A DNA stretch of 64,000 nucleotides from Hymenopus coronatus. Taxonomy: Eukaryota > Arthropoda > Insecta > Mantodea > Hymenopodidae. The stretch covers positions 71,053,696 through 71,117,695 of the forward strand of contig CM060884.1 in NCBI GenBank assembly GCA_030762935.1, written 5' to 3'. Made by a program: the position numbers and the translations under genes. Positions 44,926 through 56,852 of the stretch are shown here, piece after piece (the first letter of the stretch is position 1; each line of letters starts with the position of its first letter). The notes under the pieces are model-generated. The model saw only the letters and a program-made list of their open reading frames with translations. It was not told the origin of the DNA and did no database searches.

Positions 44926-45782
44926 CGAGGGTGATCCAAAAAGTAAGGAACATTTTGGTATAACTAAATAATAATAAAAGATATGAACACAAAACTTTAT
45001 TTACAAAGTTGCAGTACCTTACTCTATTTCTCAACGTAATTGCTATTACTATCAAGGCATTTATTGTCACGTGGTACCTGTGTTTCAATGCCTGTGTTAT
45101 ACTCTTCCACCGCTAAAGATCTGAGCCAAGATGTTGAAGTTTTCGCCGGTTGCAAAATCCTTTCCACCCAAAAAGTCGGGTATGGTGACCAAAGTGACAT
45201 ACCGGTTTTTCTGAAGTTTTTCAATCAATTACCTGAAGAATAATCATCAGATGATTGAAAGCAAGTAATGGTCTATTAAACCAGATTATAGTAATATAGC
45301 AATTACTTCTGATTAAAAGAAATTAAACAATAACATTAATGTCATAAATTAATACTTCGTTATTCCTCAAATAATACCCCTAAATTGATTTTTATTATTA
45401 TTCTTCTCAATTATTTAATTCCTTCATAATGATTGATGAACTTCCACTCTGGTCTTTATCGTACTCACTGGTTCTTCCTTGATTACTATGCGCCATTTCC
45501 TCACTGAAGACTTGTTTATTGCTTTATCACTATATCTTGTGTTATTTGCCTATAATATTCGATTGGTCAAGAATTGTGTGCATTCGTAAAAACAAATAAG
45601 TTCTTTGGTGGTAGAAAAGTGTAAAATCAGCAATGAAAAACGGTACCACAATAAATTTCTCGGCAGAATGGAGATTGCATATAGCTGAAGTTACTGTAAC
45701 TTTGTAAATAAAGTTTTGTGTTGATATCTTTCATTATTATTTAGTTATGCCAAATGATTTGTTACTTTCTGGATGACCCTCA
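44926..45782 (-). mobile_element. Internally deleted mariner with about 60-bp inverted ends
   Basis: TA duplications at 44924-44925 and 45783-45784 flank inverted ends (cgagggtgatccaaaaagta and its counterpart). The only coding trace is at the left end on the minus strand: LAVEEYNTGIETQVPRDNK then NSNYVEK, the mariner C-terminus. The catalytic core is deleted. Confidence 0.85.
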
Positions 45783-45834
45783 TATTATAATTGCAAAGTT
45801 ATTCAATAATATCTAACATTGGATTAATTGTATT

Positions 45835-45985
45835 TTTACACAAGCCATGTGTAGAACAGTAAATGGATAGAGTCAGACTGAAAAATTCAATGCCATAGCC
45901 AGGATTTGAACCACAGATCTCCCGGTCTCTAGCCAGTCGCTCATCCACTGAGCTACCATGGCAACATGCCAGCTTAGCGTATCCA
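45835..45985 (-). mobile_element. SINE-like repeat (family D)
   Basis: Minus-strand GCCATGGTAGCTCAGTGG and GGTTCAAATCCTGGC match the family-D tRNA-like segment. Confidence 0.75.
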
Positions 45986-46174
45986 ATATCTAACATGTTA
46001 CATTACCGTAAAGATTAACTCTGCACGTTACGTTGAAGCACATCTTTGAAGCAGAGGTGCCCATCTAGGTTGCATACTAAGCTGCCGTTGAAGGATTCCA
46101 GCTTAGAATTCAGGGAATGTATTTGTGAAACTTGGCAAAAAATGTGAAATTTTTCAACTTTTGTTTTTAGCATT

Positions 46175-46460
46175 TTTGGTAGCTCCATGGCCAAGTGGTT
46201 AAACTGCTTGCCTCTCACCAAGGCTCAGTCCTAGGAAACTATAAGTGGCATATGGGTGGGATTTTTCTGGCTTTCCCTGCCAACGATTAAACCACCTGCT
46301 CCATAATCACATTTCCTTTTGTCCATTTCTTTACTAGATGATATGTTCCTCACTCTCACACTAGGCTGCAGGCTGATCACCCATCCTGGCTACTGACCCC
46401 AGGTGCTAGCTTGTAAATCCTGGGGAGGGAGGGTAGGGAAAGAAGTATTAGTAGTCGGCA
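46175..46460 (+). mobile_element. tRNA-derived SINE-like repeat (family E)
   Basis: The head is TGGCCAAGTGGTTAAACTG with a weakened B-box (GGCTCAGTCCTAGG). The body differs from family B although the head is similar. Confidence 0.65.
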
Positions 46461-46876
46461 TTTTTAATATGTAGAATTTATACTTTAAGATAGACTAGGA
46501 TTAACCTTGAAACATGCAAATAAGGAAGATCAGGCGTAGGCAATTTTAGCAGAAGTTAAGGACATAATTGCCAACTTGAATGGATGTTAATTGATATTTC
46601 AAATATTCAGTTATTTACCTATTTTGTGCCATTACTAAAAAAAAACATGATTAGGATGTCTATTTATTTCAATAAACTTATATTTTATCTATAGATCCTG
46701 CAGCAACTTAGATTTTTTACATTTAGTTTTGATTTCCTTAATTCTAGGTTTCTTCGATTCCTTGATTATGTACATTAATTATGCATAATGGAGTAAGCTC
46801 GCTCTGCATGAACACTTGAGCCTGTACTGTATGTATGTTAAAACAGTTTGATAATTGTATATTATTAGCCATAGCA

Positions 46877-49330
46877 AAGGGATAAATCTTAAGGCTAGGG
46901 TATATAAAAATGGACTAAGATAGGATTACAGAAATGCAGGGATAGGTTATGATGAACAACCACAAAAGTAGGGTTGGGAAAAGACAAAACTAAAATAAAT
47001 GTAGAGAATGGTTGGGATAGGCTTAGAGAGATGCAGGGATTACCTAAGGTAGGCTTATAGGAAAAAACAGGGATAGACTAAAATAGGCATACAGAAATAC
47101 AGGAATAGGCCAAGATAGGTATACAAAAATGCAGGGATGGGGTTCTAAAAAAATGCAGATATAGCCTAAAATGGGCATACAGATATGTGAGCATAAATCT
47201 AAGAATAGGCTAGCATAGGCTTACAGAAGTCAGAGGTAGGTTAAGATAGGCTTGCAGAAATGCAGGGATAGGCTAAAAGTGGGGGGGGGGGGTGTATAGA
47301 AATGCAAGTAAGATTAAGTTGGCATTTAAAAATGCAGGGTTAGGATAAATAGGCTAGCAGAAATGCAGGATTAGGCTAATATAGGCTACATAAATGCAAG
47401 GTTAGACTAATAAAGGCTACATAAGGCTCCATAAATTGCAGGATAGACTAAGATAGGCTATATAAATTGCAAGGAATAGACTCCATATATTGAGGTATAG
47501 ATAGGCTACAAAAATTGCAGGGATAGGCTAAGATAGGCTCCTTAAATTGTAGAGATAGGCTCCATAAATTGCAGGTATAGGCTAAGATAGGCTCCATAAA
47601 TTGCAGGGATAGGCTAAGATAGGCTCCATAAATTGCAGGTATAGGCTAGGATAGGCTACAAAAATTGCACGGATAGGCTAAGATAGGATCCTTAAAATGT
47701 AGAGATAGGCTCCATAAATTGCAGGTATAGGCTAAGATAGGCTCCATAAATTGCAGGTATAGGCTAGGATAGGCTACAAAAATTGCAGGGATAGGCTAGG
47801 CTAGGATAGGCTACAAAAATTGCATGTATAGGCTAAGATAGGCTATAAAAATTGCAGGGATAGGCTAGGCTAGGATAGGCTACAAAAATTGCAGGGATAG
47901 GCTAAGTTAGGCTACAAAAATTGCAGGGATAGGCTAAGATAGGCTCCATAAATTGCAGGGATAGGCTAAGATAGGCTCCTTAAATTGTAGAGATAGGCTC
48001 CATAAATTGCAGGTATAGGCTAGGATAGGCTACAAAAATTGCAGGGATAGGCTAAGATAGGCTACAAAATTTGCATGTATAGGCTACAAAAAAAAATTGC
48101 AGGTATAGGCTAGGCTAGGATAGGCTACAAAAATTGCATGTATAGGCTAAGATAGGCTATAAAAATTGCAGGGATAGGCTAGGATAGGCTACAAAAATTG
48201 CAGGGATAGGCTAAGTTAGGCTACAAAAATTGCAAGTATAGGCTACATAAAAGGCTGGGACAGGCTAAGATAAGCTACATATAAAGTAGGGATAGGTTAA
48301 AAGGGGAGAGGATATAGAAGTACAAGTAAGATTAAAATGGGCTTTAAAAATGCAGGATTCCGCTAATATAGGTTTACAGAAATGCAGGGTTAGGCTAATA
48401 AAGGCTTACACAAATATATGTTAGGCTAATGTAGGTTACATAAATGCAGGGTTAGACTAATAAAGGCTTCACAAATGCAGTGTTAGACTTATAAAGGCTA
48501 CATAAATGCAGGGTTAAACTAATAAAGGCTACATAAATGCACGGTTAAACTAATAAAGGCTACATAAATGCACGGTTAAACTAATAAAGGCTACGTAAAT
48601 GCAGGGTTAGAATAATAAATGCCACATAAATGCAGGGTTCAACTAATAAAGGCTAAATAAATGCAGGGTTAGAGTAATAAAGGCTACATAAATGCAGGGT
48701 TGGAGTAATAAATGCCACATAAATACAGGGTTAAACTAATAAAGGTTACATAAATGCAGGGTTAGACTAATGAAGGCTAAATAAATGCAGGGTTAGACTA
48801 ATAAAGGCTAAATAAATGCAGAGTTAGAGTTATAAAGGCTACATAAATGTTGGGTTAGAGTAATAAAGATTACTTAAATGCAGGGTTAGAGTAATAAAGG
48901 CTACATAAATGCAGGGTTAGAGTAATAAAGGCTATATAAATGCAGGGTTAGAGTAATAAAGGTTATATAAATGCAGGGTGAGAGTAATATAAGTTACATA
49001 AAAGCATGGTTAGACTTATAAAGGCTACATAAATGTAGGGATAGGATAATATAGGCTTACATAAATGCAGGGATAGGTTAATATAGGATACATAGATGCA
49101 TGTTTAAGCTAAATAGGCTTACAGAAATGTAGGGCTAGACCAATGGTATTGAAGGGATTATGCTAAATAGGCTAACAGTAAGCATGGTTAATCTTATATA
49201 GGCTACAGAAATACAGGCTTAGGCTGATATAGGCTTACACAAATGCAGGGTTAGACTAATATAGAGTACATAAATGCAGGGATAGGCTAAGATAGGCTTG
49301 CAGAAATGTGGGGATAGCCTAAGATAATGG
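46877..49330. repeat. Satellite array, unit 31-33 bp
   Basis: About 75 diverged units. The left and centre use gcaggtataggctaagatag plus ctccataaatt or ctacaaaaatt (32 bp). The right third (48300-49050) uses gcagggttagagtaataaag plus gctacataaat (31 bp). The change is fairly abrupt, which suggests separate expansions of two unit types. There is no coding potential. Confidence 0.95.
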
Positions 49331-49570
49331 GATGGATTAACAGTTTGGAAAAATCTATTAATCTTCAAAACTAAGGTGATAAATTTTAACATACCCCAAA
49401 TGAACAGACTCGTCTCAAAATTCATCTATCCAGATGAGAGACCTCCACAAGTCGCTTTGAGTTTATCAGTGAATCTCCTGTGAAAATGGTGGCAACAGCC
49501 ATCGAAACATGTCTGAAGTTACTTTATTTCAAGAGTGAAGTTTGAGTGTAATCTATGTTTCTAATCTTAA
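49331..49570 (+). mobile_element. PLE pLTR fragment beside the satellite
   Basis: ggattaacagtttggaaaaa and the following sequence match the right arm of the palindrome at 32330-32885. A decayed hammerhead is at 49476-49515: GTGAAAA core, stem II GGTGG/CCATC, GAAA (49504-49507), CATG, UC. Confidence 0.75.
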
Positions 49571-49716
49571 CAGAGATACTGGTACACTTCTGTTTTTCCT
49601 TCTCCATCTCTGTTACGCACAATGTGAATTTCTTTGCAAATTCAAATTAGGTACGATGTGTTGTATCACGTAAGTATGTTGTGTAAATGCAATATCTTAT
49701 CCATCATTGTCATTAC

Positions 49717-50698
49717 TAGAGGCCAGATTATATGCAACATAAAAAGCTTAAAGTATGCATGCAACTACGCATGAAAAATGCTTAAAATATGCATGAAGGT
49801 GTCAACATCAAATAACACAAAGTAATGGAGAGTTTTATATATATATATAAAATGCTTAAAATATGCATGAAGGTGTCAACATCAAATAACACAAAGTAAT
49901 GGAGAGTTTTATATATATATATTATATATGTATTATTTCAAAAACAATCAGCAGTTCTTATCATTTACTTCAACTGAAAAAAGTATTGTTTATAAGAACA
50001 ATTTCAATGAAAGGGGGTTTTGGAACAATGATATGTATGAATAGAATATTTATGAGTTGGGTTAGTATCACTTAAGTATAAAAAGTGTATTGGAAAAATT
50101 ATACGTAAGTGATACTTAAGTGTTACAAACCCAGTGCAAAAATATTTCCTTCGTTAAATTTGTTTACATTTTGTTACTATGGTAAACAGAAACGATCAGG
50201 TGCTCTTCCAAATGTTCAATGATAAAATTGTGATGTTGATCGCTCAAAACATTTTTATAAGCAGAAAAGGTCCATTCTACATCAACTGAGGTACTGGTCA
50301 GTATTTAAATTTGGGTGCTATATTGGCACTTATTGTTTCTGGTAAAAGTTCACCCATCCCATTAATAAAGCTATCAATTTGACACAAAGGTTCAAAACCT
50401 AGGTTATTGTTCAAAATGTTTGTAAGCTTTTAAGTTTCCTCGGGAATACCTCTGGCAAAGAGGAGTTCACTAGGATTTTATTCATTACCTGAATAGACTC
50501 AGTCAATGCCAAACCTAGAATTGAGTGTCAAAATGAGAACAAGCTTGAGCCTGCCCTTTTAAATTTCTAAAATATAATTAAATATAATCCTGAATATGCA
50601 TCATCACCAGTTTTTGGTTAACACATGCAATAACTGGTGAAAAAGGGCTAAATATGCAAAGGATATGCAACATGCATATGCTAATAATCCAGTCTCTG
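49717..50698 (-). mobile_element. hAT-like transposon remnant
   Basis: Inverted ends tagaggccagattatatgc / cagagactggattattagc are flanked by an 8-bp duplication, GTCATTAC (49709-49716) and GCCATTAC (50699-50706). The minus strand encodes CRMDLFCLYKNVLSDQHHNF and EHLEEHLIV, the C-terminal dimerisation region of hAT transposases. A 68-bp tandem duplication is at 49783-49918. Confidence 0.75.
49985..50160. mobile_element. PLE pLTR foldback inside the hAT element
   Basis: aatttcaatgaaaggggg ... agtatcacttaagtat is followed by its own inverted copy (atacgtaagtgatacttaag). No hammerhead core remains. Confidence 0.65.
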
Positions 50699-50937
50699 GC
50701 CATTACAGTTACGCTGCCGCCACTGCTACTGTCACATTCTACTATTGCACCCACGCAAATTCAAATTACTTAATAAAATTATTGGACTTAATCAACTTAA
50801 GTGTCCTTTAGTTTGTTCGTAATATATGGCAACCTTTAACTTTTGTTTAAAATAGAGTTATACAGATGATATGCTATAATTTCACATTTAAGTTCTGAAA
50901 AGTGTGGGTCATCTAGCATTCGTCATGTATTCCGAAA

Positions 50938-51117
50938 TGAAATGGCGTTTTAGTTATGGATGCTCTTTAACTGCTTTGGTTCTCAGTGTCCCATTCTATA
51001 TCAATATCACTTAATTTTGCTCAGAGGCCTCTCTATCAGGCTTGAGGTTCTTTTATATGCCGTGAATCTATGATACCAGACCCTCCGCTGGATTTGAAAC
51101 AGCGACCTTGAAGTTAG
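50938..51117 (-). mobile_element. SINE family A, internally deleted
   Basis: Body block ttgctcagaggcctctctat and a damaged B-box are recognisable. Confidence 0.75.
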
Positions 51118-51364
51118 TCTGGTATATATTCCGATAAATGCAGTATATGCTAAATTCCAAAATTAAGTTCTGAAAAAAAGGGGGTTGTCTGACATTTGAG
51201 GCTATCTTGTATTCAGATAAATATGATAAATGTTTTGTTTACGTCAAGAGAGGTTCTAAAATTGGACCAATTCTCAAAGTACCAGTTTCATGTTATTAAA
51301 GGCCTACCAAGGGTTTTGTGTTTTACTGTAAAAAGAAGCTAGTAACAGTGAAGTAACACAAATA

Positions 51365-51945
51365 TTAATATAATAATCAATAACTGTAACAATTCTCCAC
51401 TTATCTTTTGGAATCCAAGGACTAGTTTTGCAATAAATTGGTCTATTGCATTGACAGCCCAATTTCTTTTTGCTCTAATTTATTTACATTGCTAACTGCT
51501 GGAATCAAAACAAATTTGGTGGGAGAGTCAATTAGTGGTATATCAAAACTTATTGCATGATTTTTACACTTTAATATAAATATTTTCTCCCAAACCATTA
51601 AATGTTTAATTTAATCATGAATAAATCCAGATGTTAAATTATTAAAACACTTAAATGGACTCAAAGATTTAATCATTTGGGAGAAAATATTTATATTAAA
51701 GTATAAAAATCATGCAATGTATTTTGATATACCACCAATTGACTCTCTCACCAAATTTGTTTTGATTCCAGTAGTTAGCACACAATCCACCTAGTAGCAG
51801 TAACCATAACAATGTAAATAAACAACATCAAAAAGAAACTGAGCAGACGATGCAATAGAGTATTTTATTGCAAAACTAGTCATTGGATTCCAAAAGATAA
51901 GTGGAGAATTGTTACAACTATTAATTATTATATTAAAATTAAGTG
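51365..51945. mobile_element. PLE foldback, tail and pLTR in both arms
   Basis: Arms at 51365-51640 and 51655-51945 are reverse complements. Each holds the PLE tail block with ...tgggagaaaatatttata. The right arm has a hammerhead-like core CAGACGA (51844-51850), perfect stem II GCAATA/TATTGC, AAAA (51872-51875), CTAG and UC. The left arm is more decayed. Confidence 0.8.
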
Positions 51946-52155
51946 TTATTTATGGACACTCTTTAACTTCTATGGTTCTCAATGGTCATTTACATATTGG
52001 GCGTGAAAGACCATTTAATTTTGCTCAGGCCTCTCTCTCAGATTTGAGGTTCTTTTGCGTGCCACAAATCTATGACGCAGACCAAAGACTTTACTTCCCT
52101 TCTGAAGGAAGAATCCATTGCCCTCAGCCAGGTTTGAACCCCTGACCTTGGGAAC
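51940..52155 (-). mobile_element. SINE family A, decayed
   Basis: Blocks ttaattttgctcaggcctct and ggtttgaacccctgacc match the family. Confidence 0.75.
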
Positions 52156-52287
52156 CAGAACCAGAACCTGTAAGGAAATGTTATACTCTTGGAGATAGTA
52201 CTAATCATTTCCATGAATACGAATTATAGATACTAAAATCGATAAACCTAAAGTTCCTCAACAAACTGCAAAAGACAAAAAAAAATC

Positions 52288-53124
52288 TACTGTGTTCCAT
52301 TCCAATACCTTTCTCTACATACCTGCAACAAACTATTGTTAAAAAGTTTATGCATCTATTTACTTCATGCTAATTGAGAAAAAATTAGCAGAAATAGTCT
52401 TAATACTTGCTTCCTTGTAAGTAGAAGCGAAATAAGGGAGTACCATAGGTTAAAGTGATAGTCAAAAGCTGGTTGCTATGTCCTTTGTTTGTATGGACAG
52501 GAGTTGACAAATTCCTGTATGAGAAAAATATAAGTTTTTTAAAGCTGAAACCAAAAACAAGGAATAACTCAAAAACGATCAACTCCACGAAAACATGTAT
52601 ATAACATAAATTGTATGTTTTAACGTGGCCTACATTTTTTGTGTGGCACGTTTTTGTCCATCTCTTATGGTTTACCAGTTATGCAAAATTCCTTAAAATT
52701 CATCCAGAATAAAGTAGTCTTCAGAGGCTATTCCCAGAAAATTCAAGATATATATTTTATTTGTCAGATAAATATCTTTAATATACGATATTTTAATCAA
52801 AATCGTTGTCATTTTGAGAAAATAACAATTTTTGAAAGAAGTTCCTTGTAAAAGGGTAGTTGCGGGTGGGAGGATTTTCTTGAAAATCTTCGTGTCGCAT
52901 CCTTGGAAGATACCAAACTTAAATACCAAGCTTAGTATTCAACAGTCTTTTTGTTTTAGAGCTATGCTGTCCACAGACATGGACCTTTTTCTGAAAATGC
53001 TTTCTTTGGATTCAGGGGGTTCTAAAACATGTATTTGCAGTGAAATCTCAGTATCGAATTTTTGGGGTGGAATACAATACTTCATCTATACACTATGTAC
53101 ATAGTACATGTAGAGAAAGTAAAA
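52288..53124 (+). repeat. Rep-1 repeat, reference copy
   Basis: A noncoding interspersed repeat, about 0.84 kb here. In order: a 5' block around tgtgttccattc; cttctat-rich; gcagaaatagtcttaatact; ttgctatg; a central block with cttatggtttaccagttatg; aagatatatattttatttg; a block with a gggtgggaggattttcttga-like core; atctcagtatcgaattttt; then a terminal palindrome around actatgtacatagta and gagaaagtaaaa. Ten-base ends ACTTTCTCTA / TAGAGAAAGT occur inverted near both termini. At least twelve copies or fragments occur in the window. I cannot assign a class. Confidence 0.85.
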
Positions 53125-53149
53125 ATATTGTTTTGTATAATTCTCTATT

Positions 53150-54770
53150 TATTACAACCATATAACGACAAGTACAACCAAAATAAAAAAATTAATTCAG
53201 TCCCTCAATAGCAAAAATTCATCAGGATATGATGAAACAGGCACAAAAACATTAACGGTATATTCTGATATTATTTACAAACCTTTAAGTCATACATGTA
53301 ATATATCCTTCTTAACAAGGACATTCCCAGACAGATTAAAATATTCAGTTGTTATATAAGAAACTGCAAATCTCAGAAATTTAAACTATAGACCACTATC
53401 TTTACTTACAATTTTTTCGAAAATATTTGACAAATTACGTTTAAAAGAATTTATCACCTACTAGATAAGTGTAATATTTTAGAAAAAGAGCAGTTTGGAT
53501 ACAGCAAGAACATATTAATCAGTGATGCCATTTTCAAGTTAACTAATGAAGTTTTTAAGTTGTTGGATGGCAAGCTAATATACTAGCAATATTCTGTGAT
53601 CTATCAAAGGCATTTGAATGCGTTAATCATGAAATACTTCTAGCAAAACGATTACACTATGGTATTAGGGGCAAAGGGTATCAATGGATTACATCTTACT
53701 TATTGAAAAGAAAGGAAAAGGTTATAATAAATACTTCAAATAATAGCAATGGATATTCTCAATGGTCTGAAATAAAGCATAGTGTGCCACAAGATTCTAT
53801 TCTGAGTCCCCTATTATTTTTAGTGTATATAAATGATCTACCTGCAGTAATAAACATGAACGCCTATTCAGTTCTTTTTGCGGATGACACAAGTATTATA
53901 ATTAAAGAACACAATGTCAGTGAGCTCCCAGATTCATCTAATAACATCTGCAACACACTAAATAATTGGTTTAAAAGTAAACAAAATTTACATAAACTTT
54001 GAAAAAATTAACTACATTAATTTTTGCACAAAGCATAAAAACATTGCAGATCAAAGGATAGAGTATGAAATAATGGGATTGCAGAAGCCTGTAATACAAA
54101 ATTCCTGGGTCTTATGATTGATCGTAACATGAATTGGAAACACCATATTGATTATATCTTACCCAAACTGAGCTCTGCATGTTTTGCAATTTGATCTTTA
54201 CTTCAGCTTATAATCACATACTAAAAACAGCTTACTATGCATATTTTCATTCACTGATGACATATGGAAATAAGAATAATGGCAGGAGCAAGACAATCAA
54301 CTCACTGCAAACCAGTTTTCAAAATGTTTGGAATTTTACCATTAATCTGTGAATTTATTCTAGCAATATTGTCATTTGTAATAAATAACCGAGAAAAGTT
54401 TTCCAAAAAATACAGGTATTCATAACAAAGAGATCAGACATAGGCAGGACTTACATAAACCAACAAATAATTTGCAGTTATTCCAAAAAGAGATTTTCTA
54501 CAAAGGAATAGTTTTGTTTAATTCACTTCTCTCTCCTATTAAAGAATTGCAATGAACAAAAACAAATTTTGATCACTCCTATACAGAGGAGGATTTCATT
54601 CAATCAAAAAAATACTGGTAATAATGTACCGTTGTAAATATAATAAACATGAATATTCTAAGAATGCACATGTATGAGTAGGTTTTTAGAAATAGACATG
54701 TAATTGTAAATTATGCAAAACCTGTGAAAATTACTTGTCCAAGTTATTTGTAAATAAATATATTAAGTAT
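53150..54770 (+). pseudogene. LINE ORF2 reverse transcriptase (jockey-like), decayed
   Basis: Plus-strand codons: NSSGYDE, LNYRPLSLLT-like, EKEQFGYSKN, then open 53703-54002 with SVPQDSILSPLLFLVYINDL and YSVLFADDTSIIIKEHNVSE. FADD is the catalytic box. NSWVLMIDRNMNWKHHIDYI and LPKLSSACF follow in other frames. The QG of the usual PQGS has become QD. The element ends in an A/T-rich tail with TAAATAAATA repeats near 54750. Confidence 0.85.
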
Positions 54771-55024
54771 AAATAAATGTAATTTTTGACATGATATATA
54801 TCCTAGAGCTTGGGCATAGAATTTATTCTCAAAATAGGATCTGCAGATTGCAATGCTATGCAAGTCTTTGCCCCTATTTTTTTTTTGGTCGAATGACAAG
54901 TGTAAAACAAAAACCAACATATACATTTGAAGTAGTGGACTTTTCATGGGCCAGTCCTTAGAGAGTTTCCAGCTACTGCCAGTGGCAGTGCTGCTGTCAG
55001 TGCATTCATGGCAGGTGTGCTTAA

Positions 55025-56300
55025 CACGTCCACGGCTTATGAGTAATGAACTGTGATCCATTTTCTATGGAGTAAGGGACGAATGCGCATCGAGATCCAC
55101 AGGAAAATGCAGCCAACATATGGGAAAGGTGTCCTGCTTTGAGAAGTGTGAGATGGTGGTGTTCTGAATTTGAAAATGGCCTTGAAAACCTGCATGACAA
55201 TAAGCCTGTGGGGAGACCGCATGTATCAGTGACTGATGACAACATTGCCTGCGATGGTGAAAGCAGAGCGGCATGTACGCATCAATGACGTTACTCAGGA
55301 GCTCAACATTTCTTTTAGGAGTGCTTTCGACATCATTCATGTTTGCTCACAGGAAGGTTTCATGTAGATGGGTTCCTAAGCAGCTGGATGACGTGATGAA
55401 AGGCATGCGAATGATTCACTTTTCTTTTTGTGGAAGCTTGTAAACAGTGTTGTTATATTCATTTATTTGATGGGTCGATTAATTATATTAAACAACACTT
55501 ACTTGGAATTTTTGCCAGAACATGTTTCGAAGGACTAGTTTCCAGACCGTCGATGTCCGGTTGAAAATAGAAAGCCCTTTGAAACATGTTCCGGCAAAAA
55601 TCCCAAGTAATGGTGGTTTAGTGTAATTAACTGACTTGTTGTCAAATAAATAAGCGAATGATTGCTTCTTTGAATCATCTGCAACGATATACCAAGGAGG
55701 ATGACAATTTCCTGGATCCTTATTACTGGCGATAAAATGTGGGTGCTGCATTACACACTGGAATCAGAACAGCAGAGTATGGTGTGGAAAAATCTGCAGT
55801 CTCCTGTGAAAAAGAAATTCCATAATGCACCATCTGTTCACAAAATGATGTTAACGACATTCTGGGACTGCCATGAATCCTTGTGCTGAACTTCATGCCA
55901 CCACAGATATTGTTATACTGTCACTTCCGCGGACTGTGATCAGAAAGAAGCGTTGCAGGATTCTCGATGTTGATAACGTGATCATCCTCCAGGATAAAGC
56001 AAGACCACATGTGGCAAATAAAACCGTCGGCAAGCTAACGAAATTTCACTGGGAGTTTCTACAGTACCAACCATACATCCCGGATCTTGCCCCTAGTGAT
56101 TTCCATCTTTTCAGTTTGCTGAAGAAGCTCCTGGCAGGACAGCGACTCACTTGCAATGATGAAGTCAAGACAACAGTACACCAGTGGTTCTGTAGTTCTA
56201 TCGCAGTGGCATCGCAAAATTATTGCTGCAATGGGACAAATGTCTGAACCAGCATGGGGACTATGTGGGAAAATAGTGAATAATATCTACATGTTTAGTT
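55025..56300 (+). pseudogene. Mariner-like transposon, frameshifted, split by a foldback
   Basis: In order on the plus strand: IHRKMQPTYGKG, RHVRINDVTQELNISFRSAF, then ILITGDKMWVLHYTLESEQQ with the first Asp, SPVKKKFHNAPS, FWDCHE, and 55873-56247 with ILQDKARPHVANKTVGKL (third region, D where most have HDNARPH) and PYIPDLAPSDFHLFSLLKK, ending LNQHGDYVGK. Several frameshifts and a 200-bp insertion make it non-functional. Confidence 0.85.
55480..55655. mobile_element. PLE pLTR foldback with a U3/A8 hammerhead-like motif
   Basis: Arms cttggaatttttgccagaac and gttccggcaaaaatcccaag are inverted around 55545. In the right arm TTGAAAA (55561-55567), a weak stem II, GAAA (55581-55584) and the palindrome CATG occur, with stem I CCGG/CCGG. 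It interrupts the mariner. Confidence 0.6.
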
Positions 56301-56330
56301 GGCTGTATATTTCTTATTTTACCAGAAAAA

Positions 56331-56705
56331 AAAAATCTGATGTCTTTCATTCACATGACTTTCTCCACATCTCTGTAATAAATTATTGTTAAAGAGCTTA
56401 TTCTTCTATTTACTTAATGCTAATCGAGAAAAAATTAGAAGAAAGGGTCTTATTCCTTGCTGCCTTGTAAGTAGAAGGGAAATAAGAGAGTATCATCTAA
56501 ATCGATAGTCAAATCTTTTAAAAGCTGGTTGCTATGTGATTGAAGTACCTTTGCTTGTATGGACAGAAGTTGACAGATTATCAAATGAGAAAAGTATAGG
56601 TATTTTAAAGCTGAAACTTATAACAAGGAATAGCGAAAAATGGCCAACTCCACAAAAAAAATGTAAATAACACAATTTGTGTGTTTTAACGAGATCTACA
56701 TTTTT
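56331..56705 (+). repeat. Rep-1 repeat 5' part
   Basis: Starts at tctgatgtctttcattcaca and breaks off at gatctacattttt, where the PLE is inserted. The continuation is 58198-58427. Confidence 0.85.
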
Positions 56706-56805
56706 GATTGATATTTGGAGGAATTTAGTAACAGTGACGACAAATTATATGTGGTATTAATTTGTTGAGTTGGTTTTTTAACACTAGTCACTTACATTCT
56801 TATTA

Positions 56806-56852
56806 TGAGGGACTAGTTTCGGAAGCCTATGCTTCCATTTTCAACCTCACAG
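56806..56852 (-). ncRNA. Hammerhead ribozyme-like motif, complete except U3/A8 core
   Basis: Minus strand: stem I TGAGG/CCTCA, core TTGAAAA (56844-56838), perfect stem II GGAAGC/GCTTCC, GAAA (56820-56817), palindrome CTAG, UC, cleavage predicted after 56811. Every other position matches the hammerhead consensus. Confidence 0.65.

Noticed and set aside
46877..49330. CRISPR-like regular repeats
   Set aside because: Units are directly contiguous without unique spacers, in a eukaryotic genome. It is a satellite.
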